From positions 1 through 64,000 of the forward strand of contig NZ_BJDI01000007.1 of NCBI RefSeq assembly GCF_005405065.1: a stretch of DNA of 64,000 bases. The letters run 5' to 3'. Shown here piece after piece: positions 17,988 through 28,035 of the stretch. How positions within the stretch are numbered: position 1 is the first letter of the stretch; each line of letters opens with the position of its first letter. A model generated the notes under the pieces. That model was not told the DNA's origin and searched no databases. It saw nothing but the letters and a program-made list of their open reading frames with translations. The translations under genes were made by a program, and so were the position numbers. This DNA is from Lactiplantibacillus nangangensis. Its GTDB lineage: Bacteria > Bacillota > Bacilli > Lactobacillales > Lactobacillaceae.

Positions 17988-18977
17988 ATGTCTGATAAAC
18001 AATTCACGCGCTTAGATAGTCCCAGCAAAACGCCGTATCCTAAAATTGCCACTAAGGCCCCATTATCCTTGTTTTATAAGCGTCGAACGGGTGATAAAGT
18101 GCTCTATACCATGATTCAAAACGGCCAGCTTAAGACTTTCGAAGCTGAGGATTATCGACAATTACACCAGGACTATGACTTTGAACTAATGATTGTTTTA
18201 AAAGGTCAGTTATCATGTGAGCTTGAAAGTCACGACTTCCGCTTTAAGACTGGTGAAGGTTGCTTACTAAATCCCCAAATCACCCATACTGAGGCGTTAG
18301 CTGACGGTTGTATGGTCATGTTCATTAACTTATCACCGACCTTATTAACTGAACTACTTCCAGCTAGTGACTCGACTGGACCTATTTTTAGTTTTCTTAA
18401 ACATAATGTTCAGTTAGCCAACAATTGGCAACGGAGCTATTTAGAATTCACAAAAAGCCTACCTTATGATAATAATCAAATGTTTCACATCGTCCTTGAT
18501 GCCCTACAACAAGAAGTTGCTACGCAAAAAGTCGGTGCCGTTTATTTTCAACATGGTTTAGTCTTACGCTTACTCACCGCATTAGAAGACGCCAACCGAT
18601 TTACAACAACGACGACTGCCTTAGACCTTTCTAAAGAAGCTTACTTGGTCAACCGAGTCGTGCATTTAATCGAGGGACACTTTGGTGACATTTCCCGTAA
18701 GACGATTGAAGCTGAATTACATTACAACGCCGAGTATCTCAATCGCTTGTTGAAACAACAGACTGGCAAAACGATTACGGCCTATGCTAAAAGTGTGCGC
18801 ATCAAAAAAGCCGAACAGCTCTTGATCAATACCGATCTAAAGATTCAAGAAATTGCTGACCGGTTGGGCTTTTCGAGTGAAACTTACTTCTATCATTACT
18901 TTAAAAAACAGACCCAGTTGGCGCCCAATCAGTATCGTTTGAAATTTGAACGGCTCAATCCGACTGAAAGTTATTAA
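17988..18977 (+). CDS. AraC-family regulator with cupin sensor domain (first)
   Basis: A 329-aa regulator with an N-terminal cupin-like sensor (about 45-150) and a C-terminal AraC DNA-binding domain in the last 100 residues, ending in the second helix-turn-helix LKIQEIADRLGFSSETYFYHYFKK. The frame is open from 17793, but ATG 17988 is preferred: GAGAGGTG lies before it, and the upstream part would run through the promoter and cre. It is divergent from GH2 and most likely activates GH2 and perhaps the MFS-esterase genes in response to a sugar. Confidence 0.9.
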   Translation: MSDKQFTRLDSPSKTPYPKIATKAPLSLFYKRRTGDKVLYTMIQNGQLKTFEAEDYRQLHQDYDFELMIVLKGQLSCELESHDFRFKTGEGCLLNPQITHTEALADGCMVMFINLSPTLLTELLPASDSTGPIFSFLKHNVQLANNWQRSYLEFTKSLPYDNNQMFHIVLDALQQEVATQKVGAVYFQHGLVLRLLTALEDANRFTTTTTALDLSKEAYLVNRVVHLIEGHFGDISRKTIEAELHYNAEYLNRLLKQQTGKTITAYAKSVRIKKAEQLLINTDLKIQEIADRLGFSSETYFYHYFKKQTQLAPNQYRLKFERLNPTESY

Positions 18978-18983
18978 ATCGTC

Positions 18984-19035
18984 AAAAAAGTAACCCCCTT
19001 GAAACCAATTTGATTTCAAAGGGGTTACTTTTTTT
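18984..19035. terminator. Bidirectional terminator between the two AraC genes
   Basis: AAAGTAACCCC...TTGAAA pairs with TTTCAAAGGGGTTACTTT, with A-run and T-run on the flanks, between two convergent genes. Confidence 0.95.
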
Positions 19036-19037
19036 AG

Positions 19038-20054
19038 CTACCGTTGTTGCGGATGAATTTGATTCTTTTCACGATATTCAGTTGGTGAAACTTGCAAATG
19101 CTTTCGAAAGACTTTGTAAAAATAAGACGGATTTTCATACCCCACTTTAATAGCAATCTGATCGACTGGCGCCTTCGTGTAAGTCAAGTATTCAGCTGCG
19201 GTATTAATCCGCTGCAAATGAACCAGCTTAATGAAAGTCAGACCAGTTTGCTTTTTCAAATACGCCGACAAGTAATTGGGATTAAAGCCAAAATGTTTAG
19301 CCATCTCCGCCAGCGTAATCGTCGCATAGTTCTTCTCAATATATAACAGCAGTGATAACAAATTAGTCGTTGGTTCACCAGCCACCGTTTTGACCTTCAG
19401 ATCACTATGTGCAGCGACACGAATCAGACGTGTCAGCAATGTCAGAATCTCTAAGCGGATAATTTGATTGGATTGCGTGTCAGGCCGGTAATATTCGCGA
19501 ATAATATCGTAGACTGTATCCACAATTTTGGCATTATGCTGCGTTTTAAATAAGTTATAACTCGCATTATCTCGCTGTTCATTTGACATCAGTGAAAACA
19601 ACATCGTCGAAATCGCCGCATTATTATTTGTTGGTCGCATAAAATCAAAATCATTCAACGTAAAAGCTGATTGTTTTAGGGCTAAATTAACAACGATTGA
19701 TCCAGTCTTAATCGACTCGACGCGATGAGCTGTTTGATTTCCCATCACGAGCATATCGTCTTGACCGACCGCAATCTTTTCACGGCGGGTCACAACCGTA
19801 CAGTCCCCTAGCAACGGAATCATCACCTCAACGTAGTCATGCAGATGAAATGGAATGTATGAATTTACCGGCTGGACCGAGATTGCGATCGATTGCGGAT
19901 TGACGGCCAACGAATCATCTAACGTATTATAAAATTCATAGACTGGTTGTCCATCAATCTGCGAAGCGACGTGTAAGTTCATCAGCGGTGCCAACTTTTG
20001 CCAATCGCGTGGATGACTATTTTGTCGTAATAATTCTAATATTTCAGTATTCAT
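19038..20054 (-). CDS. AraC-family regulator with cupin sensor domain (second)
   Basis: A 338-aa regulator built like its neighbour: a cupin sensor (about 55-150, with SYIPFHLHDYVEVM) and a C-terminal AraC domain with AEMAKHFGFNPNYLSAYLKKQTG and VDQIAIKVGYENPSYFYKVFRKH. It is divergent from the GH3 gene with a 226-base region between them containing a consensus cre. It most likely controls the rightward glycosidase operon. Together the two AraC genes give each arm of the locus its own sensor. The effectors are unknown. Confidence 0.9.
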   Translation of the reverse strand: MNTEILELLRQNSHPRDWQKLAPLMNLHVASQIDGQPVYEFYNTLDDSLAVNPQSIAISVQPVNSYIPFHLHDYVEVMIPLLGDCTVVTRREKIAVGQDDMLVMGNQTAHRVESIKTGSIVVNLALKQSAFTLNDFDFMRPTNNNAAISTMLFSLMSNEQRDNASYNLFKTQHNAKIVDTVYDIIREYYRPDTQSNQIIRLEILTLLTRLIRVAAHSDLKVKTVAGEPTTNLLSLLLYIEKNYATITLAEMAKHFGFNPNYLSAYLKKQTGLTFIKLVHLQRINTAAEYLTYTKAPVDQIAIKVGYENPSYFYKVFRKHLQVSPTEYREKNQIHPQQR

Positions 20055-20245
20055 TATCTTGCCCTCCCTAACGATGAGTTGAAAATTGACAGGTCTGACT
20101 TTAGAATGTCGTTTTTTCTCATTGTAACCGTTATCAGTTTACCTTATTGTCAAACTAACGATAAGGGTTTTCAAACACTAACTGTGAAATGAACAGTCAG
20201 TTAGTTGGATTTGGCAATAGTTTCACTCAAACGTTCCAGCTAAAA

Positions 20246-20259
20246 TGTAAGCGTAAACA
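20246..20259 (+). promoter_or_regulatory. Cre site of the GH3-led operon
   Basis: TGTAAGCGTAAACA fits the CcpA cre consensus and lies right upstream of the GGAGG of the GH3 gene, where bound CcpA would block transcription of the whole rightward operon. Confidence 0.8.
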
Positions 20260-20280
20260 AAAATTGGAGGTTCCAAAATT

Positions 20281-21984
20281 ATGGTAGATTTATCTAAAAA
20301 ACCCTATTATCTTAACCAGTCTCAAATTGAGGCTGTTCAAAAACAAGTTAACCACATGTCCACCGCAGCCAAGATTGGCCAACTCTTTTTTGTCATTGGC
20401 CAAGACGAAACTAGTGTCGATATCCCAGCATTCGTTAAAAAGTATCAACCAGGTGGGATGATGTATCGTCCAGATGCCGCCACTAAAATCAAACGTGAAA
20501 TTGCAACCGTTCAAACCAACAGCGCAATTCCAATGTTCTTTGCCGCAAACCTCGAATCCGGTGGCAACGGCATTGTTAATGAAGGCACCTGGTTCGGTAA
20601 TCCCCTGCAGATGGCCGCAACTGATGACCCTAAAAGTGCTTACGAATTAGGTCACGTCGCTGGTAACGAAGCGCAACAAGTTGGTGGCAACATGTCCTTC
20701 TCACCAATCGTCGACATTGATAACAATTTCCGTAATCCCATCATGAATACCCGAACCTTTGGGAGTAATGAACAACGCGTCATTAAGATGGCTGCCGCTC
20801 AGACAAAAGGTCTCGAAGACAGTCAGATCATTCCTGTCATCAAACATTTCCCTGGCGACGGTGTTGATGATCGCGACCAACATCTACTCAGTTCTATTAA
20901 TTCATTGTCTGCTCAAGACTGGATGACATCCTATGGTCAAATCTATCATCACTTTATCGAAGCCGGCATTCCTAGTGTCATGATTGCACACATTATGCAA
21001 CCGGCTTGGGAACGTCAATTGCAACCGGGCATCGAAGATCAAGACTTACGGCCAGCTTCAAGTTCTAAATTGCTCATTGATGGCTTACTCCGTGGGGTCT
21101 TACACTTTAATGGTTTAACAATCACGGATGCCACGCCAATGATTGGTTATAATGCCACCATGGCGCGTAAGGATCTCCTGCCAGCAACCATCAACGCCGG
21201 CATTGATATGATTCTCTTTAATAAGAATATTGATGAAGATTACCACTTTATTGAAGCCGCAATTGCCGATGGGACGCTATCGATGGCTCGCGTTGATGAA
21301 GCTGTGACCCGTATTCTTGGCACAAAATTAGCCCAAGGTATCATGACAATCGATGGTCAAGCTGTTGCAACCACCACGGCACCTTTAACTTTACCAAATG
21401 CTCAACATCAAGCCATTGCAGCTGAGGTTGCTGAAAAATCGGTGACGCTCGTTAAAGATCGTGATCACTTACTGCCAATGACCCCAGCCAAGTATCCACG
21501 CATTCGGTTAGTCGTTTTAGGTGATAGCGATGACGGCGGCTTTAAAGAAGGTGGCCACGTTACGGCAGCCTTCAAAGCAGGCCTTGAAGCACAGGGCTTC
21601 CAAGTGACGCTCTTTGACCAAAAACATCTTGATTTTCATGAAACTTTTGAAGAAGGCGTGGCTGACGTCAAGGCTAAATTTGATCTTGCCCTCTATGTAG
21701 CTAACGTTGAAACAGCCAGCAACCAAACAACCACACGACTTAACTGGGTCCATTTAATGGCGGCCGATTCACCTTGGTTTATGCAAAGTATCCCAACCAT
21801 TTTCGTTTCGACAGCCAATCCCTATCATCTCTATGATATTCCAAGAGTTTCGACCTTTATCAATGCTTATACTGGCAATCAACCTAGTGTTGACGCGGTC
21901 TTACGAAAACTCAACGGTCAAGAAGCCTTCACTGGGACTAACCCAGTTGATCCATTCTGTGGCGATTTAACCGCAAAACTATAG
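20281..21984 (+). CDS. Glycoside hydrolase family 3
   Basis: A 567-aa intracellular GH3 enzyme. The barrel domain holds VIKHFPGDGVDDRDQH (about 184-199), the lysine-histidine segment of the family, and the nucleophile Asp in LTITDATPMIGY (about 280). The KHFPGDG pattern is shared with NagZ-type beta-N-acetylhexosaminidases, but members with this motif also include beta-glucosidases. A C-terminal second domain follows from about 380. First gene of the rightward operon, 17 bases before GH78. Substrate class is open: beta-hexosaminide, beta-glucoside or beta-xyloside. Confidence 0.85.
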   Translation: MVDLSKKPYYLNQSQIEAVQKQVNHMSTAAKIGQLFFVIGQDETSVDIPAFVKKYQPGGMMYRPDAATKIKREIATVQTNSAIPMFFAANLESGGNGIVNEGTWFGNPLQMAATDDPKSAYELGHVAGNEAQQVGGNMSFSPIVDIDNNFRNPIMNTRTFGSNEQRVIKMAAAQTKGLEDSQIIPVIKHFPGDGVDDRDQHLLSSINSLSAQDWMTSYGQIYHHFIEAGIPSVMIAHIMQPAWERQLQPGIEDQDLRPASSSKLLIDGLLRGVLHFNGLTITDATPMIGYNATMARKDLLPATINAGIDMILFNKNIDEDYHFIEAAIADGTLSMARVDEAVTRILGTKLAQGIMTIDGQAVATTTAPLTLPNAQHQAIAAEVAEKSVTLVKDRDHLLPMTPAKYPRIRLVVLGDSDDGGFKEGGHVTAAFKAGLEAQGFQVTLFDQKHLDFHETFEEGVADVKAKFDLALYVANVETASNQTTTRLNWVHLMAADSPWFMQSIPTIFVSTANPYHLYDIPRVSTFINAYTGNQPSVDAVLRKLNGQEAFTGTNPVDPFCGDLTAKL

Positions 21985-22001
21985 TTTAGGAGGATGCTCT
22001 G

Positions 22002-24827
22002 ATGCAACTCACACAAATTTTAATCAATCATATGGCGGAACCAATCGGCTTTCAATTTGATAACTTACGCGTTGAATTCAAAGTCGCTGCTGATCGCAGT
22101 CAAGCGACGACGAAACAACTTAAAATCTGGACAACTGATAAGACTAAGCCGGTCTATACGACCGCAGTCATGCCTTATCAAAATAACTTTTTCGACGTCG
22201 ACCTAGCCCTTGAACCACGGACCCGCTATCACGTCCAAATCAGCTTAACCGCTGGTGACCAAACCGCCATGAAAACGAGCTTTTTTGAAACCGGTAAAAT
22301 GACGGAAACTTACACAGCTCAGTGGATTGGCAATGCCAATGCGGCTTTACAAAATACCCTCTTCAAAAAGGCCATCACGACTGCACAACCAGTCACTAAG
22401 GCTCGCTTGTATGCCACTGGTTTGGGTCTTTATGAAACTTATATTGACGATCAAAAGGTCGGCGATGAGTATTTAGCTCCCGGCGTGACGGCTTACGATC
22501 GTTGGATTCAAGTCCAAACCTACGATGTCACCGCCCAACTTGCGACTCCTGGTGAACACCAGCTACTTATTTCGACCGGTGACGGCTGGTACAAGGGTAA
22601 TTTTGGCTTTGATGGTGGTCAAAACAACATCTATGGCGATCAACAAATGACCTTAGCAGAACTCCATCTTACTTATGCCGATGGGACAACAGCTGTCATC
22701 AACACGGATCACAGTTGGCAGACGACAAGTGGTCGAATCACTAAATCAGCCATTTATTATGGTGAAGATTTCGATGCCACCATCACGCCTAGCAACTGGG
22801 AACCAGTGACGCTTTTAACCAAATCGACGGCGCTACTACAAGACCGTTTAAGCCTACCCATCAAAATTCAAACGACTTTGCCAGCTAAAGAACTGATTCA
22901 GACACCAGCTAAAGAACAAGTCCTAGATTTCAAACAAAATCAAGCTGGCTGGTTTGAATTCTATAACCGCGAGCCTAAAGGTACAAAACTGACTTTCCAA
23001 ATGGGTGAAATTTTACAAAACGATAATTTCTACCGCGAGAACTTACGTGACGCTCGGGCAGCGTTTACCTATGTTTCTGATGGCAAGCAACGGTGGGTAC
23101 GGCCCCACTTTACTTACTACGGTTATCGTTATGTCAAAGTGACCGGTAACACACAACCTTTGAACTTGTCTGATTTTCGGGCAGCCGTCATGTATTCCGA
23201 CATGGCAATGACCGGGACAATTCAGACCGATAATGCCAAGGTCAACCGGTTATTCCAAAATATCCAATGGGGGCAAAAGAGCAATTTCTTCGATGTTCCA
23301 ACCGATTGTCCACAACGCGACGAACGTTTAGGTTGGACTGGAGATGCAGATATTTTCTCAAATACAGCCGCCTTTAATATGAATGTTTATCAATTTTTCA
23401 AAAAGTACGCTAAAGATATGGCTGTAGAACAAGCCCAACATGATGGCATGCTGACGATGTATGCTCCCGCCATGGGTGTCGATGATGGCGGGGCGGCTGT
23501 TTGGGGCGATGCTGCCACCACGATTCCTTGGAATATGTATCAAACTTATGGTGACCCAGCTATTTTGAAACAAAACTATCAAAGTATGCGGGCTTGGGTC
23601 GACTGGATTACAGCCAACACTAAGACCCCTAATCTCTGGACTGGAATGTTTCAATTTGGTGACTGGATCGCCTTAGATGGTGAAAATCCTGCTTTACCAA
23701 CTGGGAAGACAGACGAAGACTTTATCGCTTCCGTTTATTATGCCTACTCCAGCCAAATCGTCGCAGATACAGCTAAATTATTCAACGATACTGACGTTGC
23801 CAAGCATTACACTGACCAAGCCGAGGCGATCAAAGTCGCCATCCAACACGAATATATTACAGAAAATGGCCGGCTTGCTTTAGATACTCAAACGGCTTAC
23901 GCCCTAGCATTAGCTTTCAAGTTAGTCCCTACTAATCAGATTCAACGCGTTGTAGCTGACTTAGTTACCCGCTTGCATAAAGATAATGATCATCTCCAAA
24001 CAGGCTTTGTTGGGACACCGTTCATTTGCCAAGTTTTGTCCCAGTATGGTCAACATCAATTAGCCACAAAAATTTTCATGCAAGAAGACTTTCCGAGCTG
24101 GTTGTACGCCGTTAACATGGGCGCCACAACCGTTTGGGAACGTTGGAATTCTGTTCAACCAGATGGTTCAATGAACCCTGAAGGCATGAACTCACTCAAT
24201 CATTACAGTATCGGGGCCATTATGGCTTGGGCTTACCGTTACTTAGTTGGTTTTCGTGATCATACTCCCGGTTATCAAGAAGTCACCATTGCCCCTAATT
24301 TTGATTATCGCCTTAAAAAGGTTGACGGGACTTTTGAGACACCATACGGTCGCTTGAGCTTGGCTTACCAACTTGAAACCACTGACGAGCATCAGATTAC
24401 TGGCCAACTGACCGTGCCATTTGGCGTCACTGCTCACATTAACTTACCACGAGCAACCCAAGTCACCGTCAACGACGACACATTACCAGGATCATTCGAC
24501 TTAACTGCTGGGACTTATCAATTCAGCTACTTACCAACACATGATTATATTGGTCGTTACACCGCTGAGACCCCGGCAGCAGCTATTATGGCTGACAACG
24601 AATTGGTTGCTAAAATTGATTCGATTGATCCCGTTCTCACCTTCTTCAAACAAGATCCAGATGCCGTTCAAGGTGGACTTGGTAGCATGTCCTTAACAAA
24701 ACTAAACACATTATTACCATTCATCTCAATTCCGGCAGACCATTTAACTGCCATCAATCAATTACTGGCACAAACACCGCTATTGAGTGAACGCCAAACT
24801 AAATCGGAGGCTATAACTCATGATTAA
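22002..24827 (+). CDS. Alpha-L-rhamnosidase, GH78
   Basis: A 941-aa enzyme that removes alpha-L-rhamnose from plant glycosides or pectic oligosaccharides. It has N-terminal beta-sandwich domains (up to about 400) and an (alpha/alpha)6 barrel with the family signature DCPQRDERLGWTGDADIFS (about 433-451), then a closing beta domain. The C-terminal 90 residues after about 845 extend beyond the usual end. No signal peptide, so it acts on imported substrate. It follows GH3 by 17 bases and overlaps the next gene by eight, so the operon is translationally linked. L. plantarum is known to carry several intracellular rhamnosidases acting on flavonoid rutinosides. Confidence 0.92.
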   Translation: MQLTQILINHMAEPIGFQFDNLRVEFKVAADRSQATTKQLKIWTTDKTKPVYTTAVMPYQNNFFDVDLALEPRTRYHVQISLTAGDQTAMKTSFFETGKMTETYTAQWIGNANAALQNTLFKKAITTAQPVTKARLYATGLGLYETYIDDQKVGDEYLAPGVTAYDRWIQVQTYDVTAQLATPGEHQLLISTGDGWYKGNFGFDGGQNNIYGDQQMTLAELHLTYADGTTAVINTDHSWQTTSGRITKSAIYYGEDFDATITPSNWEPVTLLTKSTALLQDRLSLPIKIQTTLPAKELIQTPAKEQVLDFKQNQAGWFEFYNREPKGTKLTFQMGEILQNDNFYRENLRDARAAFTYVSDGKQRWVRPHFTYYGYRYVKVTGNTQPLNLSDFRAAVMYSDMAMTGTIQTDNAKVNRLFQNIQWGQKSNFFDVPTDCPQRDERLGWTGDADIFSNTAAFNMNVYQFFKKYAKDMAVEQAQHDGMLTMYAPAMGVDDGGAAVWGDAATTIPWNMYQTYGDPAILKQNYQSMRAWVDWITANTKTPNLWTGMFQFGDWIALDGENPALPTGKTDEDFIASVYYAYSSQIVADTAKLFNDTDVAKHYTDQAEAIKVAIQHEYITENGRLALDTQTAYALALAFKLVPTNQIQRVVADLVTRLHKDNDHLQTGFVGTPFICQVLSQYGQHQLATKIFMQEDFPSWLYAVNMGATTVWERWNSVQPDGSMNPEGMNSLNHYSIGAIMAWAYRYLVGFRDHTPGYQEVTIAPNFDYRLKKVDGTFETPYGRLSLAYQLETTDEHQITGQLTVPFGVTAHINLPRATQVTVNDDTLPGSFDLTAGTYQFSYLPTHDYIGRYTAETPAAAIMADNELVAKIDSIDPVLTFFKQDPDAVQGGLGSMSLTKLNTLLPFISIPADHLTAINQLLAQTPLLSERQTKSEAITHD

Positions 24828-26358
24828 AAATTATCAAAATCCAATTCGTCGTGGGATGTATCCTGATCCTAGCATCGTCCGAGTCGGTGACACCTACTAC
24901 TTGGCAAATAGTACCTTCGAATATTATCCAGGGATTGCGATGGCTAAAAGTACTGACTTACTCAACTGGACGTCACTCACTGGGGTCATTCAACATCCGA
25001 GTCAGGCTGATCTTAGTCAAGCTAAATCAAATGAAGGCATCTTCACAGTTAGTTTACGTTATCATGATGGTCACTTTTATGTCATCACCACCAACTTTGC
25101 TGAGTTTAAAACTTTTCTTATCCGTGGCACCCTTACCGCTGATGGTCAGAACATTACTTGGGATCAAACTCGAGTTGAAATCGACATTGCTGGGATCGAC
25201 CCCGATATTTACTTCGAAGCTGGACACAGCTATGTTCAATTTACCGGCTATTTAGATGATCAAGGTACCAAAGGCATCCAACAGGTTGAAATCAACCTCA
25301 CAACGGGTAAAGTTCTTCGCGGACCAGAATTACTCAGCTATGGGGCTGGCGGCCGCGATGTGGAAGGCCCTCATATCATCAAAAAGACCGACTGGTACTA
25401 TCTGCTACTCGCAGAAGGCGGCACCGGCGTTGGTCATATGATCACTATGTTACGTAGCCGTAATCTATGGGGACCTTTTACCACTGAGCCTGGCGTCAAT
25501 CCCCTCTTTACGAACCGTGACCGCGCCAATGAACCATTACAAAACATCGGTCACGCTGACTTATTCCAAGATCCTCAACATAATTGGTGGCTCACCTGCT
25601 TAGGCACTCAGCCAGCTAATGTTGATTTCAAACAGATTACTAATATCGGCCGCGAAACCTTACTTTACCCCGTTACTTGGAATCAAGCTTGGCCGGTGAT
25701 CTATCAAGGCGTGCCGACGAAAACAGTTGATTTAAGTCAATTTCCAAGGCATGCCGCGACCCTGACCAAACCGCAAGTCCTAACTGATTGGACAGACGAC
25801 TTTGATAAAACAACTTTAAGCCCAGACTGGCTCACCCTGCGTGGCCCATTAGCTGACTTACAGCTCAACGCCGGTCAATTAGCGTTGCCTGGCAAGGATC
25901 GCCGCTTTAATGATCTTGGTACGCCTGCGTTTATCGGAATTCGCCAAGCTGAAGCCACAGAAACATTTACATTGACTGTAGATCCATCAACAACGTTAGG
26001 CACCGGACAACTGGGACTGGCTAGTTTAATCAATGCGGACCATTATGCCGCAATCTTGATCAACGCCACAGACGATCATCATTACCAAGTCTTTCGTCAG
26101 CAACAAATTGCGGATGTTCAAGTCCATGACTTGCTAGGCACTTTAACCGAATTACCAACCACATTCACATTGACTAATGAACCAGCCGACAAAATTTTCA
26201 CGGTTAAAACCGCCACTCAAAGTTTGAGCTTTAAAACCAGTGCGCTGCATCTTTCAAATGAAGGCATTGCCGCACTCAATACTGGGGATATTCAAGGGGC
26301 TTACGTCCTTGGCAACGCCAAATTAGTCCTAACAAAGGCAACACGATCCGCACAATAA
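24820..26358 (+). CDS. Glycoside hydrolase family 43 (beta-xylosidase-like)
   Basis: A 512-aa enzyme with a five-bladed GH43 propeller (about 1-310) and a C-terminal beta-sandwich (about 320-510). The catalytic set is visible: the base Asp in YPDPSIVRVGDTYY near 15, the transition-state Asp in GIDPDIYFEAG near 127, and the acid Glu in RDVEGPHIIK near 181. Layout and the opening NPIRRGMYPDPSIVRVG resemble GH43 beta-xylosidases of the subfamily-11 type; arabinofuranosidase is the main alternative. The start overlaps the GH78 stop by eight bases with GGAGG upstream. Confidence 0.88.
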   Translation: MIKNYQNPIRRGMYPDPSIVRVGDTYYLANSTFEYYPGIAMAKSTDLLNWTSLTGVIQHPSQADLSQAKSNEGIFTVSLRYHDGHFYVITTNFAEFKTFLIRGTLTADGQNITWDQTRVEIDIAGIDPDIYFEAGHSYVQFTGYLDDQGTKGIQQVEINLTTGKVLRGPELLSYGAGGRDVEGPHIIKKTDWYYLLLAEGGTGVGHMITMLRSRNLWGPFTTEPGVNPLFTNRDRANEPLQNIGHADLFQDPQHNWWLTCLGTQPANVDFKQITNIGRETLLYPVTWNQAWPVIYQGVPTKTVDLSQFPRHAATLTKPQVLTDWTDDFDKTTLSPDWLTLRGPLADLQLNAGQLALPGKDRRFNDLGTPAFIGIRQAEATETFTLTVDPSTTLGTGQLGLASLINADHYAAILINATDDHHYQVFRQQQIADVQVHDLLGTLTELPTTFTLTNEPADKIFTVKTATQSLSFKTSALHLSNEGIAALNTGDIQGAYVLGNAKLVLTKATRSAQ

Positions 26359-26378
26359 TTTTTCAATAGGGGGAAATT

Positions 26379-27686
26379 ATGATGGCTACTTTTACGACCA
26401 AAGACAACCAAATTTTCAAAGATGATCAACCTTGGTTTTACTTTGCCGACACTTGTTGGAGTGCCTTTACGAATATCAATTTATCCGACTGGTGCGCCTA
26501 TCTTGATAAACGGCAACAACAAGGTTTTAATGCCGTACAAATCGACATTTTACGCCAGTGGGACGCCAGCAGTTCTGCACAGTCTTTCGAACCCTTTGCC
26601 GTCAGTTCCAGAACCGCTGATCGTTACAACTATAACTATGACCAACTCAATCTAGACTATTTTAAACATGCCGGTGAGCTCTTAGACGAGGTCATTAAAC
26701 GGCACATGACACCAGTACTTGTGCTGCTATGGGGAAATTATGTTGCGGAGACTTGGATGCATCAAGCCGACTTCGTTACGGTTCCTAACAATACAATGAC
26801 ACTGGCTCAAATCAAAAACTATGTCCAATACGCGACGACTTATTTTAAAGCTTATGATCCCATTTACTTCGTTAGTGGTGACGTTGATTTTCCAACTGAT
26901 CCACAACAAGTCAACTCAATTGTGACGGCCTATGATCAAGTCTTGAAGACTGCTAAATCAGTTGATTCAAAAAGTTTATACGGCTTTCACATCAATGGTG
27001 AAAATGATCATCTACCAAAAGTATTCTTAGATCAAGTTGACTTTTTCACCTATCAATCCGGTCACGGTGCTCCCGGGCAGGCAACTGCTTATCAAATTCC
27101 GCGTGCGATGCGGGCAAAAGGGTTCACTGGTCCGATGTTCAACGCAGAACCTTGTTATGAAGCTATGCCTGAAATGGGCGCAGCGACCCCGAGCCGTTTC
27201 AACGCAAAAGCCGTTCGTCAGGCTAGCTGGTCTTCCGTCTTAGCCGGTGCTAACGCTGGTATCACTTACGGTGCTCATGGTATTTGGAGTTGGCATGTTA
27301 CTGGTGCTAACCATATCTATGGTAATGGCACGATGATGCCGCTAGATTGGCATCAGGCTTTAACGCTTCCCGGGGCACAAGATGTGAGCTTAATGGTTCA
27401 ACTCGTGTCAAAAGTCTTCGCCAAACCATTGCAACCATTGGCAACCGTTTTCCCTGAGAATCCAGCAATCATTGCTGCCGAAACCCAATTGAACGGTGAA
27501 TCACTCACAGTGCTTTACGTACCGGCCAACGTTTGTCTCGACCTCACGCCATTGAAATTAGCGGTAATTCATTCAGTAAGGGTCCTCGATCTCAGTACAC
27601 GTACCATTTACCAACCAACGATGACTGGGAATCAATTAAATATTATGGCTAGTCAGGCCGATAGTTTGGTCCTGATTAAAGCCTAA
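26379..27686 (+). CDS. DUF4038 glycosidase, GH140 (apiosidase)-like
   Basis: A 435-aa TIM-barrel enzyme of the DUF4038 type. The opening PWFYFADTCWSAFTNINLSDWCAYLDKR and QQGFNAVQ follow the family pattern. GH140 members characterised in gut Bacteroides are apiosidases acting on rhamnogalacturonan II. If this holds, it would remove apiose from plant apiosides; other beta-glycosidase activities remain possible. It is the last gene of the operon, 20 bases after GH43 with GGGGG before the ATG, and a terminator follows at 27692. No signal peptide. Confidence 0.75.
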   Translation: MMATFTTKDNQIFKDDQPWFYFADTCWSAFTNINLSDWCAYLDKRQQQGFNAVQIDILRQWDASSSAQSFEPFAVSSRTADRYNYNYDQLNLDYFKHAGELLDEVIKRHMTPVLVLLWGNYVAETWMHQADFVTVPNNTMTLAQIKNYVQYATTYFKAYDPIYFVSGDVDFPTDPQQVNSIVTAYDQVLKTAKSVDSKSLYGFHINGENDHLPKVFLDQVDFFTYQSGHGAPGQATAYQIPRAMRAKGFTGPMFNAEPCYEAMPEMGAATPSRFNAKAVRQASWSSVLAGANAGITYGAHGIWSWHVTGANHIYGNGTMMPLDWHQALTLPGAQDVSLMVQLVSKVFAKPLQPLATVFPENPAIIAAETQLNGESLTVLYVPANVCLDLTPLKLAVIHSVRVLDLSTRTIYQPTMTGNQLNIMASQADSLVLIKA

Positions 27687-27691
27687 TGATC

Positions 27692-27736
27692 AAAAAGTTG
27701 CGGCATTCTAAATCATTAGAATCCTGCAACTTTTTT
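27692..27736 (+). terminator. Terminator of rightward glycosidase operon
   Basis: AAAAAGTTGC...ATTCTA pairs with TAGAAT...GCAACTTTTTT, six bases after the last stop codon. Confidence 0.93.
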
Positions 27737-27825
27737 GATTGAGAAATAATTCTACAGTAACACCCATTCTCATCATATTAGCTAGATTAGACAAGTTCAA
27801 CGTCTGAGACCACTAATTACCCGGA

Positions 27826-28010
27826 GGTTGCCACTAATAGCATCGGTCGTGATGATGGTGTAAGACCGGCGTTTCTGAGCCGGTCTTACACCATGGACGG
27901 TCCGGGACAATTGCGGGCTTCGCAACTGTTCCGGGCGAGGGAGAAGACGTTTTTCAGGCTTCACCCGGTCCCACGACCGCATGCTATTAGTGGCAACCGG
28001 AGGCGGCACT
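27826..28010 (+). repeat. Four-member structured repeat, copy 2
   Basis: This is the principal content of the 414-base gap between two convergent operons. Its closing stem GGTTGCCACTAATAGCAT (27826-27843) pairs perfectly with ATGCTATTAGTGGCAACC (27981-27998), although the sequence differs from copy 1. The first hairpin is a perfect 14-bp stem, GGTGTAAGACCGGC/GCCGGTCTTACACC. The second is CCGGGACA...TTGCG/CGCAA...TGTTCCGG. It lacks the 5' flank seen in the other three copies. Confidence 0.85.
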
Positions 28011-28035
28011 TGAATAAATCCACTTACTCATACTA

